A stretch of 64,000 nt of DNA, taken from the NCBI GenBank assembly GCA_020746105.1, contig CM036618.1, positions 120,019,161 to 120,083,160 on the forward strand, given 5' to 3'. Both the position numbers and the translations under genes were made by a program. Source of the DNA: Trogon surrucura. Taxonomy: Eukaryota; Chordata; Aves; Trogoniformes; Trogonidae. Position 1 is the first letter of the stretch; each line of letters begins with the position of its first letter. Shown here piece by piece: positions 1 to 12,480 of this stretch. The notes under the pieces were generated by a model. The model searched no databases and had not been told where the DNA came from. It worked only from the letters and a program-made list of their open reading frames with translations.

Positions 1-1862
1 TTTCATCAATAGGGATGCGCAGAAGAGGCCAAAAGGCACAACTGGGGAAGGTGCTGGGGTATTTTTCTGCGTGACAACCTGATCAAGATGGGACACTAAA
101 TGTATTACTCCAGACAGTCAGACCTAATCTCTCCAGTTTAACCAGTGATCTTTTAAAGAGCTATTGCAGAATTGCCAATTTACTGTCCGTGCTACCTGCC
201 CTCTATATGAGAATAAGAAATACGTTGGTTCTAGACTGTGATAAAGCTTGATATTTTATATGCTACCAGCTCGCTCAAGACCCAAAATTGAAAGAAATTA
301 ATTATTTTTAACTCAAACAAGATTCTGATGCCCAGCCCTGCGTTTGTTTGCTCTGTGTTTTGTTAGATACTGGAAAAAAAACATTTGATTAAGCTGAGGA
401 GCAAAAATTTGTTGGCTTCCAACCTTCTTATGGGAAATAGAAGATGCGCATTTGTAAGAAAGTTTTCATGAGATACATGGAGTCACAGAGGCCCCAAGAA
501 CCAGTAAAAAAGGATTGAAATACAGATGTATTTTCTGGGCAGACCTATGAAATGAATTTTCGATATACTGAATCCCACCTCTTCTTTTTTTTTATTGTTG
601 CTTTATTAGTTTAAGAGATTGTTTTATTATAATTGGTTGCAGACCGGAGTGCTGTTGTGGGTGCACTTCTGTCAAAACAGCGGTAACAAAGTTGATCAGA
701 AAAGAAACCCCAAACCAGAAGGGGCAGAGAAGGTGATCTGAATATGCTTTTTTTCATCTCTGTGTGTGTGTAAAATAGATAAACTTATGGTTAAATCAGT
801 AAAAGAGCTTGTCGAACTGGGCAAGAATACCAGATCACAGATGATATTGTTCTTTTGTCTTCTCGAAGTTGAGTTTTGCAACAGTTTTATAAGGAGGGGT
901 TGAGTGGGGAAGCTTTATTAAAGGATCACACTAATGTTTGATAAAATTTTGGACTAGAGGCTTTAGCCTCATGTCTCAGAAAAAGAAATGCTAGCAGCAG
1001 CCTGGGAAGCCGTATTTCTCTCTTATTCTTGTTTATCGCTTTGTTTTCTTTATGAACACTGACATTTTTCTCCAGTGTCATGCTGACAGCTGAGGTGTCG
1101 GCTCCCCATAGCTCCGCTCGTGCGCTCGTACAGAGTTTCGGCAGCATTTTTTGTTGTCGTTCTTAAGAAATTGGCCTTGGAAGAAGAAATAGGTCTATGA
1201 AAAACATCTACAGACTTTTTCAAAATCCTTCTCGGCTTCTTTTGACAGCTTCTTCTCTTAACGGTTTTGTCTGAATGTTTTCATTCTTCATAAGTTTTCA
1301 ATTATTTCCCTTTTGTTTTCTTGTTTTACAGACAGTTTAGAAGAATGTGCTGGGAAGAGTTGAAGAAAAAGAAAATCCTCTATTATTTGAAAAGAGGTAG
1401 CTATCTCATCTTCTGATCTAGCAAAGTAGAACATGAGTTTTTGATCTTTTTACATGTTTTGAACTTCTGAGCCTTCGAAGGTCTCGTATGCTGCAGCTTT
1501 TGGGGGCATTATGGTACCTTTTCATGATCATTCCTGTATTCTTTTCTGCTGCAATTAACATTTGACATGAGTCTGTCTTCAAACAATGTTTTTGAGGAGA
1601 GGGAACCTTCTTCTTAATGATATCTCCTTGTTTAGGTCAGGAGGTCTTTGTGGGACTCTGCATTTTGTCACCATTCTCACCCAACAGTGTTTTAATGTTG
1701 CCTTGAGACAAAGGTTGCCTCGGTGGTAATCTGTTCCTCTCCTTCCTTAGGACACAGATCCGGAGATCAGAGATTAAAACCAGGTTTTAGTCATGTTATG
1801 CAAAAATCAGCGTTCTGGCTTTTTTTGTTTTGTGAATTACATCAGAATCTCAAAAATGAGGA
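1..1862. other. Unique AT-rich DNA, no gene seen
   Basis: The stretch has low CpG content, many T and A runs and only short chance frames of about 60-75 codons with no recognisable protein. A short TG run lies near 759-772. I see no repeat family, RNA gene or splice-supported exon. Confidence 0.6.
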
Positions 1863-1907
1863 GTTGTTGTGGTGGTGGTGGTGATGGTTGCTGTTATTAT
1901 TGTTATG
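1863..1907. repeat. Imperfect GTT/GTG/GAT trinucleotide tract
   Basis: GTTGTTGTG, then GGTGGTGGTG, then GTTATTATTGTT: a degenerate trinucleotide microsatellite of about 45 bp. It is read through by a chance frame giving runs of Gly, Cys and Tyr, which should not be taken as coding. Confidence 0.7.
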
Positions 1908-4379
1908 TGACCTGGGAAATCTCGATGTATTTTCAGGAATTCTGCCTCCTGGTTGTCTTTTCTTCTGAAACCAAAACCCTCTACATATTGAGTTGTTGTT
2001 GTTCCATTGAGTTCAACAGGAGACAAGATAATGTACTACTACTGAAAAAAGAAGTCGTGGCATGTTTCCATCCATAAGCATCTCTGATTCTCATCATTCC
2101 AGCAGCTAAGCAACAGGGGAAGAGTGCTGGACAATGGAGGGGCGATACAGCCCTCAGAAAGGTTAGCATAAGACGATGTGAACGATTGGATACGTATCTC
2201 AGTTTGGCCTGTATTTCAGTTTCTCCATGTCTGAGCTTGGGGAGTGTTCATTAGGGCAGCGTGGATAAAAGAAACTGCCAGTTCTGAGAAGCAGGTGCTT
2301 CCAGGAGGTAGGGCGGACACCCTCTGTGCTCCGACACGCAAAGGTTGCTCAATAGCGTGTGAAATCAGAGTCCTGGACAAGTTTCCAAGCTGCCTGAGCA
2401 TATTGATGATTCTGGCAGCTGCTTTCCATAAACAGGTGCTGAGCTTTATGTGTCCAGATGAAGTTACCTCTTAACATCTTAATTACGTGCCAGGCTTTGG
2501 CTTTATCTGTCGTGTGAGTAGCACTGGGTGTTGTTAGGAAAGGCAATGGGGAATGGAAGTATGCCAAAAAAAATTGCAAGAAAATTAAACCAAAACAAAA
2601 CGAACCCAAGTACTTGTTCTAAAAGCATATATCACTAATTTTCTGAATGTGGAGTAACAGTAACATTTGCATCTACTGAATGAAACCAGAGTGGCTCAAA
2701 CGTGGTAAGTCCACTGGCAGTTGAAACCATCCTTCAGCACAGCTCCACCTCGTATGCAAGAGGCAGTACTGCAGCAAGGTTCTTGAGAAATGCAGAGAAC
2801 TTCCCAGTCTTAACTGGGACTCTGCTGGGATGTATTGGCATCATGTGTTCCATTCTTTGTGAGTTAAATCAAGGGTGCCATTTGAAAGCCGTACTGTGTT
2901 GCCTGACCTTTGAATTTGGGGTGAGGTTTTACAGGGCAAGTTTTGGCTGCTTTGTTACACCTGTCTGGCGTCCTGCACATTGCAGGACGAAAGCTAAGCA
3001 GTAATTCTTGCTACCCCCTTGTGAATGCTGTTGTGGTGACTTTCCAGCAAGAACTTGTCAAGGCTGGTAAGTGAGGCTGCCTCAACGACGAGTTGGAAAA
3101 TCAATGCGAACAGGACTTTCTTGGGCTGGGTGGTTTGTTATCCAGGTAGGAGGGATTGGGCTGTGGTTACTGAGGCTGCACAGAGCTCTCTGCTGGAAAT
3201 CTCCTGGTCGGTATCCCTCTCCTTGGAGATACGCTGAACTTAAAATAGCGAATTTGTTGTGCGAGCCTGTGGTTTGTCTGCACTTTGGCCAATGTTCACT
3301 GTTCAGGTGGAAACTTTTCCTTGTGGTAGGTGCCCTTTCAAAGCACAGGCAACTAGTGGAGGCAGGAGGGTAGAGGCAGAAGGGGCTCAAGAGAGGTGCT
3401 GGTGTCACTTGGGGACCTCTAGAGCCAAGTCTTAACGCCCCTTTCCCAGGTGCCTGACAGAGCTCAGCACTCACGAGGACTCGCTTCCTACGACTTCCCA
3501 AAAGGGGCAGTGAAGGAGCTGCTCTGTGGTTTTTCTCTGGGTTTTCCAATGACTTTCAATCCCTCTGGTTCCTTTGCCCCAGCTCCTTTTAAAGTAAATC
3601 ACGTTTCAGTTGCAGTTGTTTTGGAGATTAAATGCACACGTTGCATTGATCCCTTTTCACTCCCTTGGTGTAATTTGTTTACTGTCCCCTTACATATTTG
3701 CAGAGACATGGGAAAAAAAGAAGCTGAAGTACCCATTTGTTTTTGTATTTCCTCTCTGTTCCTCCAGCTGTATGATGTTCAAACCCCTCTGTTTTCACCT
3801 TCACATAGAAATGCACCTTCAAGGACAATTTTACACTCTGGTTGGTCTCCGGGTAACCTGAATTTTTCATTCCCTTATTATTAAACCTAAGCTTGTAACT
3901 GAAACTGAACTCTCATCCCCTTTTAAATTAACCCCTTGCTGCAAAATGTCAAGGATTTTCCAGCTCTACCAAATGGAAGTCACTGAAACTGGGAACCTAT
4001 TGACACCAAGGGGTTAACCCATTAGCCACTATTTAATGTCCTCAGCTTTCATCTACAGAATTGCAGGTAGGGCTGTGACTTACTAACCCCACCACAAAAA
4101 AATGTCCCAGAACTTGTGTTATTAGGTCTCTTATTCGGGGACAGACTTAGAAGAAAACCAAACAACTTCACGGCTGTAAAGGAAGATGAGTTAAGGGCCC
4201 GGGAGTGGAAACCAGCAATAATTAGGGAGAGATGCATCCCATGTTAACAAGCCTTGGGGCAAATCCAACTGTTTCTGATCTGGGTGCAGCTGCATTGGGA
4301 TGGTGCCTGTGGTACCCATGGCACCGTAGGGGCTGGAGCAGACTGGGTGGACTGGTCTGGGAGGGCTGTTGAGCTTGGC
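1908..4379. other. Unique DNA, no gene seen
   Basis: This is mixed-composition single-copy sequence. Overlapping frames on both strands (up to about 155 codons at 3082-3549, minus strand) show no known domain and biased compositions. I see no interspersed repeat. Confidence 0.5.
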
Positions 4380-4980
4380 CAAGCTGTCCCGCAAATCTCC
4401 CAGCTCCGAGCACGATTTCCCCAGTCAACAGCCAGTCCAGCTGCGTTGACCACGTGTACGTGGGGCCGCTGGGACGAGCGCAGGCGCTGCTCTCGGGAAG
4501 GGCACTTGGCCGTTCCAGAGGGCCGCTGCAGGACACGAGAGCGGAGGAGGGCTCCGAGGCGTCCCCCCGCCCCTGCTCCCAGCGCTGGAGCTGTCGACAG
4601 ATGGTTGACGTGTTTGAGAAATCAAAGCCAGGATTTCTGCAGGCGTGCGGGGTACCCCAGAGAGCCCCTCCTCGCCAGCTATTAGCAAATAGGCCAGAGA
4701 ACGAAAAAAAAAATAAAATAATCCAACCCCAAGCTCTCCATCTGACTCCAGCACCAAATGCTCCGTCCCCACGGCGCGTGGGGTGGGAGCGAGAACGGCG
4801 GCCAGACGGCAAGGAGGACCCCGAGGGTGCGGGCGGCCCCGGGAGCAAGCGCTGCCCAGCCCTGCTCCCAGCTCTGCGCAGAGATTCGGCTCGTTCCCCC
4901 GCTCAGGTGGGAACGCAGCATCGTTTTCTGGCCACGCAAACCGCACGGTGGTTTAAAAAGTAGAACGGGAACATGCTGTA
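4380..4980. promoter_or_regulatory. CpG-island-like block
   Basis: Counting by eye gives about 45 CpG dinucleotides between 4441 and 4980, close to what base composition predicts and far above the CpG-poor flanks. GC content is high (roughly 60 percent), with GCGC, CCGC and GGCGG-type motifs. In birds such blocks usually mark promoters active in the germ line, or orphan islands. Frames across it (for example 4222-4848 minus and 4758-5345 plus) are rich in Arg, Pro, Gly and Ala, as expected of any GC-rich DNA, and show no known domain. No first exon can be assigned. Confidence 0.6.
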
Positions 4981-5166
4981 ATGGGGAGATGGGCAAAGGG
5001 AAGGGAGGAAAACGGGGGAGCGAGTTTGGATTTGCAGAGGGTGGTGTGTCTTCGGGCATTAGGGGCTCAAAAAAAGATTTACATCTTTGTTTCTCCTTCG
5101 GTGAAACGCTGATTACAAGCAATTCTAAGGGCCGTAAGGCTGGAGACTGGCAGTCTTGCCTTATGC

Positions 5167-5234
5167 TGTTATTCAGAATATGTTGTTATTCAAAATATGT
5201 TGTTATTCAAATTATGTTGTTGTTCAGACTGTGT
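5167..5234. repeat. Minisatellite, 17-bp unit, four copies
   Basis: Four head-to-tail copies of TGTTATTCAAAATATGT lie at 5167-5183, 5184-5200, 5201-5217 and 5218-5234. Copy 2 is used here as the reference; copies 1 and 3 each differ from it at one base, and copy 4 at four. Confidence 0.9.
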
Positions 5235-5389
5235 TGTTTTCCTCTTGCTGTCACCTGGTTTTTCTTCCACAGAAATGCCTTGACGAGATACTGCAGCGAT
5301 TTTCCCGACAGATCTCATAGCCCATCTCTACTGAGGAGGCTTTAGAAGGTATTTGCTCAAGGAGAGCGTGTTTCCAGTACCACCAATTC

Positions 5390-6012
5390 TGTGAAAGTCC
5401 TAAATTAGGGTATTAGTTATTAAATTCAGCTACACAAATTACCAATTATATAATTATAAATCTGTCTCAACCGAGCAACCATTTTTATGGTGATGATCCT
5501 AGTATTTACATAAAAATTGCAGTATACAAGGTAAATTATGGATTCCAACCTGCAATTTTTGCCGAGGATTTACACATGCGGAATAAATTATTTTCCCTTT
5601 CTTAAGCAACGGTAATCATAAGTAATGTGCAGAAACATTCATAACCACGGTCTCACATGAAAGCTACATATTTCCCCTTCGTAACCTGCTGTAATTACAG
5701 TGTACATCAATTCAACCATAGGTAGATACACGGGGGGGTTTTTTGCCACTTCTCCTCATACAATTTTAATGACTATCCCTGCTTAGAATACAACATTTTA
5801 AATTAAAAAATTAAAAATTTAGGAGTAGATTGTCTCCCTGACAACAGCAACGTTTAATTCCCCTCTGTGTCATTTGTAAATAAATACATACAGTTGCTGA
5901 TACTAGTGAGATAATGTGCCTGAGGCTAATTGTGCCATTACAAATATTTTGAGCCTGCGCTTCATAATGCGGGTCGTGGTACTTAAATATGCATGAACTG
6001 AACTAATTTAAC
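5390..6012. other. AT-rich, conserved-element-like non-coding stretch
   Basis: About 600 bp of AT-rich DNA without simple-sequence structure, dense in homeodomain-type words such as TAATTA, ATTATA and AATTAT, with no long frame. This texture is typical of vertebrate conserved non-coding elements near developmental genes. That is inference: conservation cannot be seen in a single sequence. Confidence 0.3.
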
Positions 6013-6885
6013 CTTCTTGCCGCTTACCAGCGTATTGACAAAACCCTTCCTAATGGGGCTGCGTGGACGTTACGAAGCAGCTGAGTTAGGCTGGGTTGGG
6101 GGTTGTGGGGGTCGGGTTTTTTGGGGGCTTCTGGGAGCAGCCCAAGGGAAGAGGCTTGTGTGGGATCCCGGAGGGCGCAGAACAGATCCTACCAGCCTCC
6201 TCCAGCCCTACGAATGTCTTCTGCTGCGGGCTTGCGGTGGGTTGTCCTTGTGGGATATGCCCCAGGTGTTTGTTCTGAGGAGAGCTTTGCCTAAAGATGG
6301 CAGGCTTGGCTCTTGGATTTATTAGCTGGTCTCTGGGAGCGGTCCCAGGAGAGGACGAGCTGTGTGGATGGATGGGTTTTGCTCAGAACCACGAGTGGGA
6401 GCGCACGGTGCTTGTGTTTGGGGTCCGTGGCTCTGCAGAGCAGCTGCGTGCTCCTGTCCTGCTCAACTCCCGACAGTGAGGCTGGCCTGGGTGTGGCCAG
6501 AGGCAGGGTCCCCGTGGGGTGTCTCACAAAGGCTAGCTGTACTTCTGGCACTGCAAGCTATGTCATGAGTCATTACGATAGAAAAAAAAGAGGAGAGAAA
6601 ACGCTAAGCTGTTCAGTCTAATCCCCCTGTCTTGCCCTGTGGCTATATGAGAAATCATTTAAGTTTACAAGCTCCCTGTTTGCAAGATACTCTGCCTGCC
6701 GTGAGCTCAGCTCTCGGTTTTGTCCTACCGAGCATCGAGCTCAGCTCTAGTGGAAAAAGCCCTATTAAACCGCTCCGTGAGCATTGCTCCTAGGCTCAGG
6801 ATTGCTGGTTTAGCCTACAAAGAGCTTTGTCTGAGCGCTGTGGTTCTGTGCCTCTCGAAGCAGAGTGCAGCTGGAGGCGAGGAAA
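6013..6885. other. Unique DNA, no gene seen
   Basis: GC-moderate sequence with several overlapping plus-strand chance frames of 60-102 codons rich in Gly, Trp, Cys and Ser. None has a recognisable domain and no splice pattern links them. Confidence 0.5.
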
Positions 6886-6963
6886 GCAGATTCCTCCTCA
6901 CTGCTCCTTTGAGCTCCAGGATGAGCAGATTCCTCCTCACTGCTCCTTTGAGCTCCAGGATGA
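6886..6963. repeat. Perfect 39-bp tandem duplication
   Basis: A 39-bp unit beginning GCAGATTCCTCC occurs twice head to tail (6886-6924 and 6925-6963) with no difference between copies, so the duplication is probably recent. The unit length is a multiple of three, so chance frames crossing it also show a repeated 13-residue block. Confidence 0.95.
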
Positions 6964-7689
6964 GCCTGGCTGGGAATGGGGGTTTCTCCTGCAGGGCTTT
7001 GGCTTGGCAAATCCACTCTTGCGTCATTGCAAGAGTGACATGTTTAAGATACAGGTTCTCTTAGATTTCTTATCTCCACTTGTCCTATTCTTTCACAGCT
7101 AATTAAGCAGGTGCTGAACCAAGGAAGAATTTACCAATGGTGCAGCTAGCACTAACCCCAACTACAGCTTCAGGAAACCTCGGAGACCAAGTTGTGGTCA
7201 CCTCCCTCTTGGCGCGGCGCCGGCTCATCCTCCCTAAGGCTCGTGCATCAGCTGAAGGCTGCAACCAGCACAGCATGCACAAAATTGCTTGGACTCCTTG
7301 GTAGCTGGGTAAGTTTGTTGTCTATTGCATCAGCAAAATCTTCAGCAGAGCTGTTCAGCGCGGCTCAGATCCTCAACCCGTGCCTGCTGCTGGGGCTCGG
7401 TCAAAGTCAGCAGCACTACCATGTTTTATAGAGTCTGAGGCACTCGCTCTGGGGAAATATAACCCTGGAAGCAGCGTATTTTAGGGGATGCAATTTCAGC
7501 AGAGCAGAGTGTTTCTCCTGCAGGGCTCTTAGCTGGGAAACGGGCTGCCACAAGTCACTTAATAAAGCTCAGGGCAACGTGCCGTGATGTACCGTGATGG
7601 AGAGGAGGAAAAGCAGATAGGAAGGGAGGAGAGGTAATGAGAGAGAAAGGGCTTGAAAACCTGACCATCATGGTTTGAGTCACATTAAA
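6964..7689. other. Unique DNA, no gene seen
   Basis: Single-copy sequence with only chance frames (longest about 79 codons, 7192-7431 plus). No repeat family recognised. Confidence 0.5.
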
Positions 7690-7990
7690 AGGATTATTTG
7701 GTGGTGAATAACGGGGTCAGCAATTTTGTGTCTAACTGGAAGAACCATGTGCTGTGCTGTTCCAGCAAGCTCTACTTGAAGCTTGTTAGATTTAGCGTGT
7801 TGAAGTAATGTTACACGTAGTCAGCCTTGGACCGTGCCAGTAATTAATGTGAGAGCAATTAATCTGAGTGGAGATGACACCTTTTGTCAGCAACAGGTAA
7901 TTCTTTCTAGCAAAGGTAAAGCTGAGCAAGCAGTTGAAAGGGAAATCATTAGCAACATTCCTCTGAGATCACAAAATTTATCTTCACACC
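7690..7990. other. Conserved-element-like non-coding stretch
   Basis: AT-moderate, no long frame, with clustered homeodomain-type words (CAGTAATTAATG, GCAATTAATC) and evenly mixed composition. It resembles a developmental enhancer element. This is inference only. Confidence 0.25.
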
Positions 7991-8071
7991 TTGTTACTTC
8001 CCTCGATGCGTGAGCTAAACACTGAGAAGAGCAAAACAAGAAAAAGCCCTTCATGAGCTTCTGAAGCTGTT

Positions 8072-8125
8072 CTTCCTGGTTGAAAGGAAAGCTTTCCTCT
8101 TCCTGGTTGAAAGGAGAGCTTTCCT
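8072..8125. repeat. 27-bp tandem duplication
   Basis: A unit beginning CTTCCTGGTTGAAAGG occurs at 8072-8098 and 8099-8125, with one mismatch (AAAG versus AGAG). Each copy contains the short palindrome GAAAGCTTTC or its variant. Confidence 0.9.
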
Positions 8126-11100
8126 TTGTACGTGTTGATATTTCTTAAACGAGGTGCTTTGATGGTCCCTGAGGGATTTAGCTCATCTCGCAGTAAATGG
8201 GGAAATTAAAGGAAGAATGCAATTTGTAAGACAGTCGTGTTGTTTGAACAAAAATCAGCTACGAGTGCCTTTTGCTCAGATTTAGCACATTTAAGCATGC
8301 TTACATCCATTGCTTCTTTACCAGAGTCCCCATCAGAAATACGGCCCCCGTGCGCGTACCACACACGATGCGGCGTTAGGCTGCTGCCCATGGCCCGGCC
8401 AGCCAGCGCTGCCTGCGACTGCCTGGGGACCTCTGCAGAAATGTCAATTAGCAATAAAAGTTCTGCAAACAAGCACTGTGCTGTCTCCTTATACCTCCCC
8501 TGCTGCTGCTCACAGTCACACAGTAGTGTCCCGAGCTGAAAGATGGATGTTGTGGGCTCCCACAGTTCCTCCGTTGCCCTAAGTTCAGTGTGATGTTTTT
8601 CTGGACACGTGGAAGTTGAGGTGTCAGATTGAAAATAGAAGATTCAACCATTGATATCCTTTCTCAAGGGGTGCTTTTCAGGTTGCATCTAATTCCTCTG
8701 GGGCTAAACATCCCTGCTTGTGGTTCCTGTCTGTGTCTTGCTCTCGAGTGGCATTTCTGCAGACGACTTGGGAAGCTCTTAGCTCCTGGGTATCATCCAC
8801 AGAGCTCAGAGGGCTCAACAGGTGCTTTTTTTTTTTTTTTTCCTGCTATCCCTGTGATTTTAAAAAGGAAAACCCTACACGTGTGCTCAGTGTCTCCCTT
8901 TTCTCCTGTTTAATTAATTTTCTATTCAGGGTACAGCCCTGTCAGGGGCCATGTAACTCGGGGAGCTTTTCCCAAGTGGAAACGCCGTCACGGATTTGCT
9001 GTGAGGAGAACGAGCCCGGAGGCCTTCCCAGCACTGCTTTTGTGCAGGCACAGAGCTGGGTGTGCGATGTGCCACCTGAAAAAAGGCTGCAGCAGCAATT
9101 ACCACACTGGCAAGGAAGATGAGAATTAACAGAGCGGTTCAATCAAGGACTGAAGAGCGTGCGTTTGCTTCTCTGCAGCACTGCCTGGAAAAGCATGTCT
9201 TGGTGTTTAGGGGCAGGAGAACGGCTTGGGCTAAACCTTTCTTCCATCAGGTTTCTCTACCAGATGTCATGATACTTCCCATGTAACCCCCACGAGGCTG
9301 AGATGAGTTTTTAGGTGCCCTTTTTCCTACCCGAACGTAACGCATCTCCCAACGTAGGGCTTCTTATCTGATGCGCGTCATCCATCTGACGTTGAGTTTG
9401 TCAGGCAGCTCAGCGCCTTGCTTCCAAGCTGACATGGGCTTTTTTTGAGCACTGTCAGCAGTCAGGTGCTGTGCAGATCTGGTACAGAGCGCTCCTTTGC
9501 ATGGAGACGCTTTCCTCCCGTTTGAAATAGTCTTACCAAGCCCGTTGCGCTCCGGAGATGAAGGGTGCTGTGGCCACACCCATGCATTTTACCTGGCTTA
9601 ACTCATTTGTTCGTTTAATCATTCATTATCCACTTGGGAGCAACTTCAAAGTGCTGTTTCTCAGCAAGACACATTCACCTCTATCACTTGAATATGCCCA
9701 AAGCCAGTTTCTTGCAGGACTTAGCTATTTTTATTTTATTTTTTTTAAAAGTATAGTATTTCAAAGTTGCTCTATGATTAGACCAGGATCGCTAGCAGTC
9801 AAATCTGTCACAATCCAAAGGTGTTTGAGGGCATATTTTTCCTAAACCTGAGTGCAGGCATAAAGGGCTCAGCTGCAGAAGGCCTCCAGGTGCTCCACAG
9901 CTCCACGTAAAAGAACAATAATGGATGTTTTCATTAATAAAAGTGCAGACCATAGCTTATGCACTCGTAATCCTGGAGTAATTAAATGGCTGGAGAGAAG
10001 GGTGATTCATACCAACACTCGCTATGCTCAGAGAGTTCCCTTTCGGTATGTTTAAGGATGGATTTGCTTTGGTGTATCTTCTAAATAATTTACTATGCTC
10101 TTGTTAAAAAGCTGCTTTCTGGGGGAAAAAAAGAAAAAAAGAAATCACGTTGTTTGGTCATTATGGTGTACCACACAAACCTGAGGTTGACTAGTGAGCT
10201 TTCGAAGGGAATGGCATGAGATCTCGCAGAAGAGCGTTTCTGGAAGGAAGCAGCTCCTGCGGCGTGTCTGATGGGTTTGGGGGTTACAAAACACGCCAGC
10301 GTCGGGAGTTCTTCAGTTCTCAGTGAATATCAGCTTTCATCGAAAAAGCGTTTTGTTTTTTTTTCTTCTTTAGCCCTCACGACTGAAGAAAAATGGTCGC
10401 AAATGTGACCCTGCAGGCTCAAATACCCAACGAAAAGAACTCTGGTTGACTTAGCATTTATCTCATGATTTATATTGGGGCTGACTCGCCAATTTATACT
10501 ACTTGAAAGGCCGACTTAAATAACCTGTAGCATTTATATACTACCCTTCAGATGTGGATTGAAAAGCCCTTTCAGATGTGAAACTCTGTCCATTGTGATA
10601 TACTTGTGATAGATTGTTACTGTGAATTTTGGCTAATTCGGTCTCATTTTTCTACGGTGATTTTTCTTAATTCTGTCTCACTTTTCTGTGAGCAATGGAC
10701 TTGTACGCACGCGTTGCCCTCGCTGGGATCTGTAGAACTCTGCAGCATCCAGTGACTTCACCACCAAACATCTGGCTGGGGACGTCACCTGCCTGAAAGT
10801 TAATCTGGGGAAGGGCATGCGTACGCAAAAAAACCTGACAACCACGAGGTGCTATTAAGAAAACCTAGCAAGGAAATACCCCGGGAAGCAGAGCAGCTCC
10901 ACATACTCCCCAGCTGAATTAGCTCACAGGTCTTTGAGAATATACCCAACTTGGGAGTGAAACAGAGCGCCTTTCTTTTGCTGACTTTTAAAAACTGTCT
11001 TTGCTTGAGTAATGCCAAGCTGCTGCTTCGAGGTAAAGATATATAGGAATAAAATGTTATTTGCAAGAGAGATTCGGGGAAGAGCTGTGGGTAGATGGCA

Positions 11101-11299
11101 GAGGGTGATGCAAGTTGTCCTTGTCTTTGCCTTGAGCTTTCTGTATGTGCTGGGGTGAGGAGCGGGGTCCGCACACCAAGGACGCCCAAAGGACCAGTCG
11201 GTGTTGGTGAAAGCATCTGCCTTTCTTCAGCTGACGTGTTAGCAAGGATTGGCAGCGCCTTCCCTGCACCTCAGGCCCTTTCAGCTGGAAGCACCCAGA
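8126..11299. other. Unique DNA, no gene seen
   Basis: Single-copy sequence. A pure T run of 16 lies at 8826-8841. Chance frames reach 134-138 codons (8718-9122 plus, 10800-11216 minus) but show no known domain. An AATAAA near 8452 lacks supporting exon structure. Confidence 0.5.
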
Positions 11300-11374
11300 A
11301 TGTCCCTGCTCCCTGCAGGGGGCTTGGACTAGATGACCTTTAAAGGTCCCTTCCAGTCTAATGCATTCTGTGAA
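11300..11374 (+). mobile_element. CR1 LINE, 3'-end stub
   Basis: The sequence carries the CR1 3' terminus: GGCTTGGACTAGATGACC, then a TTTAAAGGTCCCTTCC-type stretch, then ATTCTGTGA. Only about 75 bp remain, a typical severe 5' truncation. The plus orientation is set by the terminal ATTCTGTG. Confidence 0.85.
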
Positions 11375-12480
11375 CTCACCTCTTGTTTCGATTGGGCTGG
11401 ACTAAAACTGCAAAACTTCCCCCTATTTTTCCCCTGTCTTTTTCTGTGTAAACTCTAAAGAGAGCTTCCATGTTCACATTCATGTATGAATAAGCAGCTG
11501 TTAGGGGAGGTTGGGGGGGGTCACTCTGAGCTGGCTGGGCCAGGAAGGCTCGGAAGTGAGCAAACCCAGCCTCGCAGCTAATCCCCCCGCCAGGCTCTCT
11601 TAGCGTCTCGTCGTGTAGCTCACCTTTCCCCACTTGCTCAGAAAATAACAGGCATAATTTTTGGCTGAGAGAGAATTTATAGGGCAGACAAGCTCACAGC
11701 AGCAGTAAGAGCTACAGCGTACACCCCAGAAGTCTCACTGCTACGTCGTAAATGTCGCACCGGTTGCTGGTACACTCATATCAGCTTCTCTAACTCCACT
11801 GTAACTATTTTTCGTACTGCCATTGAGGAGGAAATTTCCCTCCTGCGTAGCCATGGGATGATGGTGGTTCAGCAGAGCTCCCTTGCTGAGATCTCGTTGT
11901 CTTTTACTTTTGTGTTACCACCCCCCAACATACGCTTGCTTTGTGCACCCACGATAGGGTAAATGTTTCAATAACACCCAAATATGTGACCCTCTCTCTG
12001 CAATGTGAAGCTTCATTGCGCTTCAGTTTTTCCCAGCTCCTCAAGGTTTTCTGGTTCTTCCCGTTTAATGCTATGATCCGCCTTTATATCGATAAAGCCT
12101 CTGATTTGCAGTTCCTATCTTACTTTCCTATGGATTTTGTGTCTGTAGAGCAAATGCTGTTGCCTCCACCTGTCCCTCAGGCACCTCAGATACAGGCACT
12201 GGAGAGGGGATAAGGAGCTACGCACGGGGGAGCAGCAGGGGATTGATGCAGCGATGCTCTGAGCGTGCCTTTGGAAAACACAAGATCTGTTTGTTGGCTT
12301 TTAGGATTACGCTTAGAATGAACACACCTCAAAGCGTATGAAAAAAAACCCGATATATGAGAGCACGCATGTAAAAAACAAAGCACAACAGGCACGTCTG
12401 TACGTGTGAATACATTACTTACACTGCCAGGGCTTGGTTCATGCGGGTGCCTGGATGTGGGCTCCACAGGTGCAAGCCTG
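11375..12480. other. Unique DNA, no gene seen
   Basis: Single-copy sequence with short chance frames. A G run of eight lies near 11513-11520. Confidence 0.5.

Noticed and set aside
1863-1907. Gly/Cys/Tyr-rich frame over the trinucleotide tract
   Set aside because: The residue runs come from the GTT/GTG repeat and not from a conserved coding sequence.
4222-4848. 208-codon minus-strand frame
   Set aside because: It lies in the CpG-rich block, where stops are rare. It is rich in Pro, Ser, Arg and Gly, has no known domain, and overlaps equally long frames on the other strand.
8452-8490. Plus-strand AATAAA followed by a weak GT-rich stretch
   Set aside because: No upstream exon or protein-like frame on the plus strand supports it. 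AATAAA is common by chance in AT-rich DNA.
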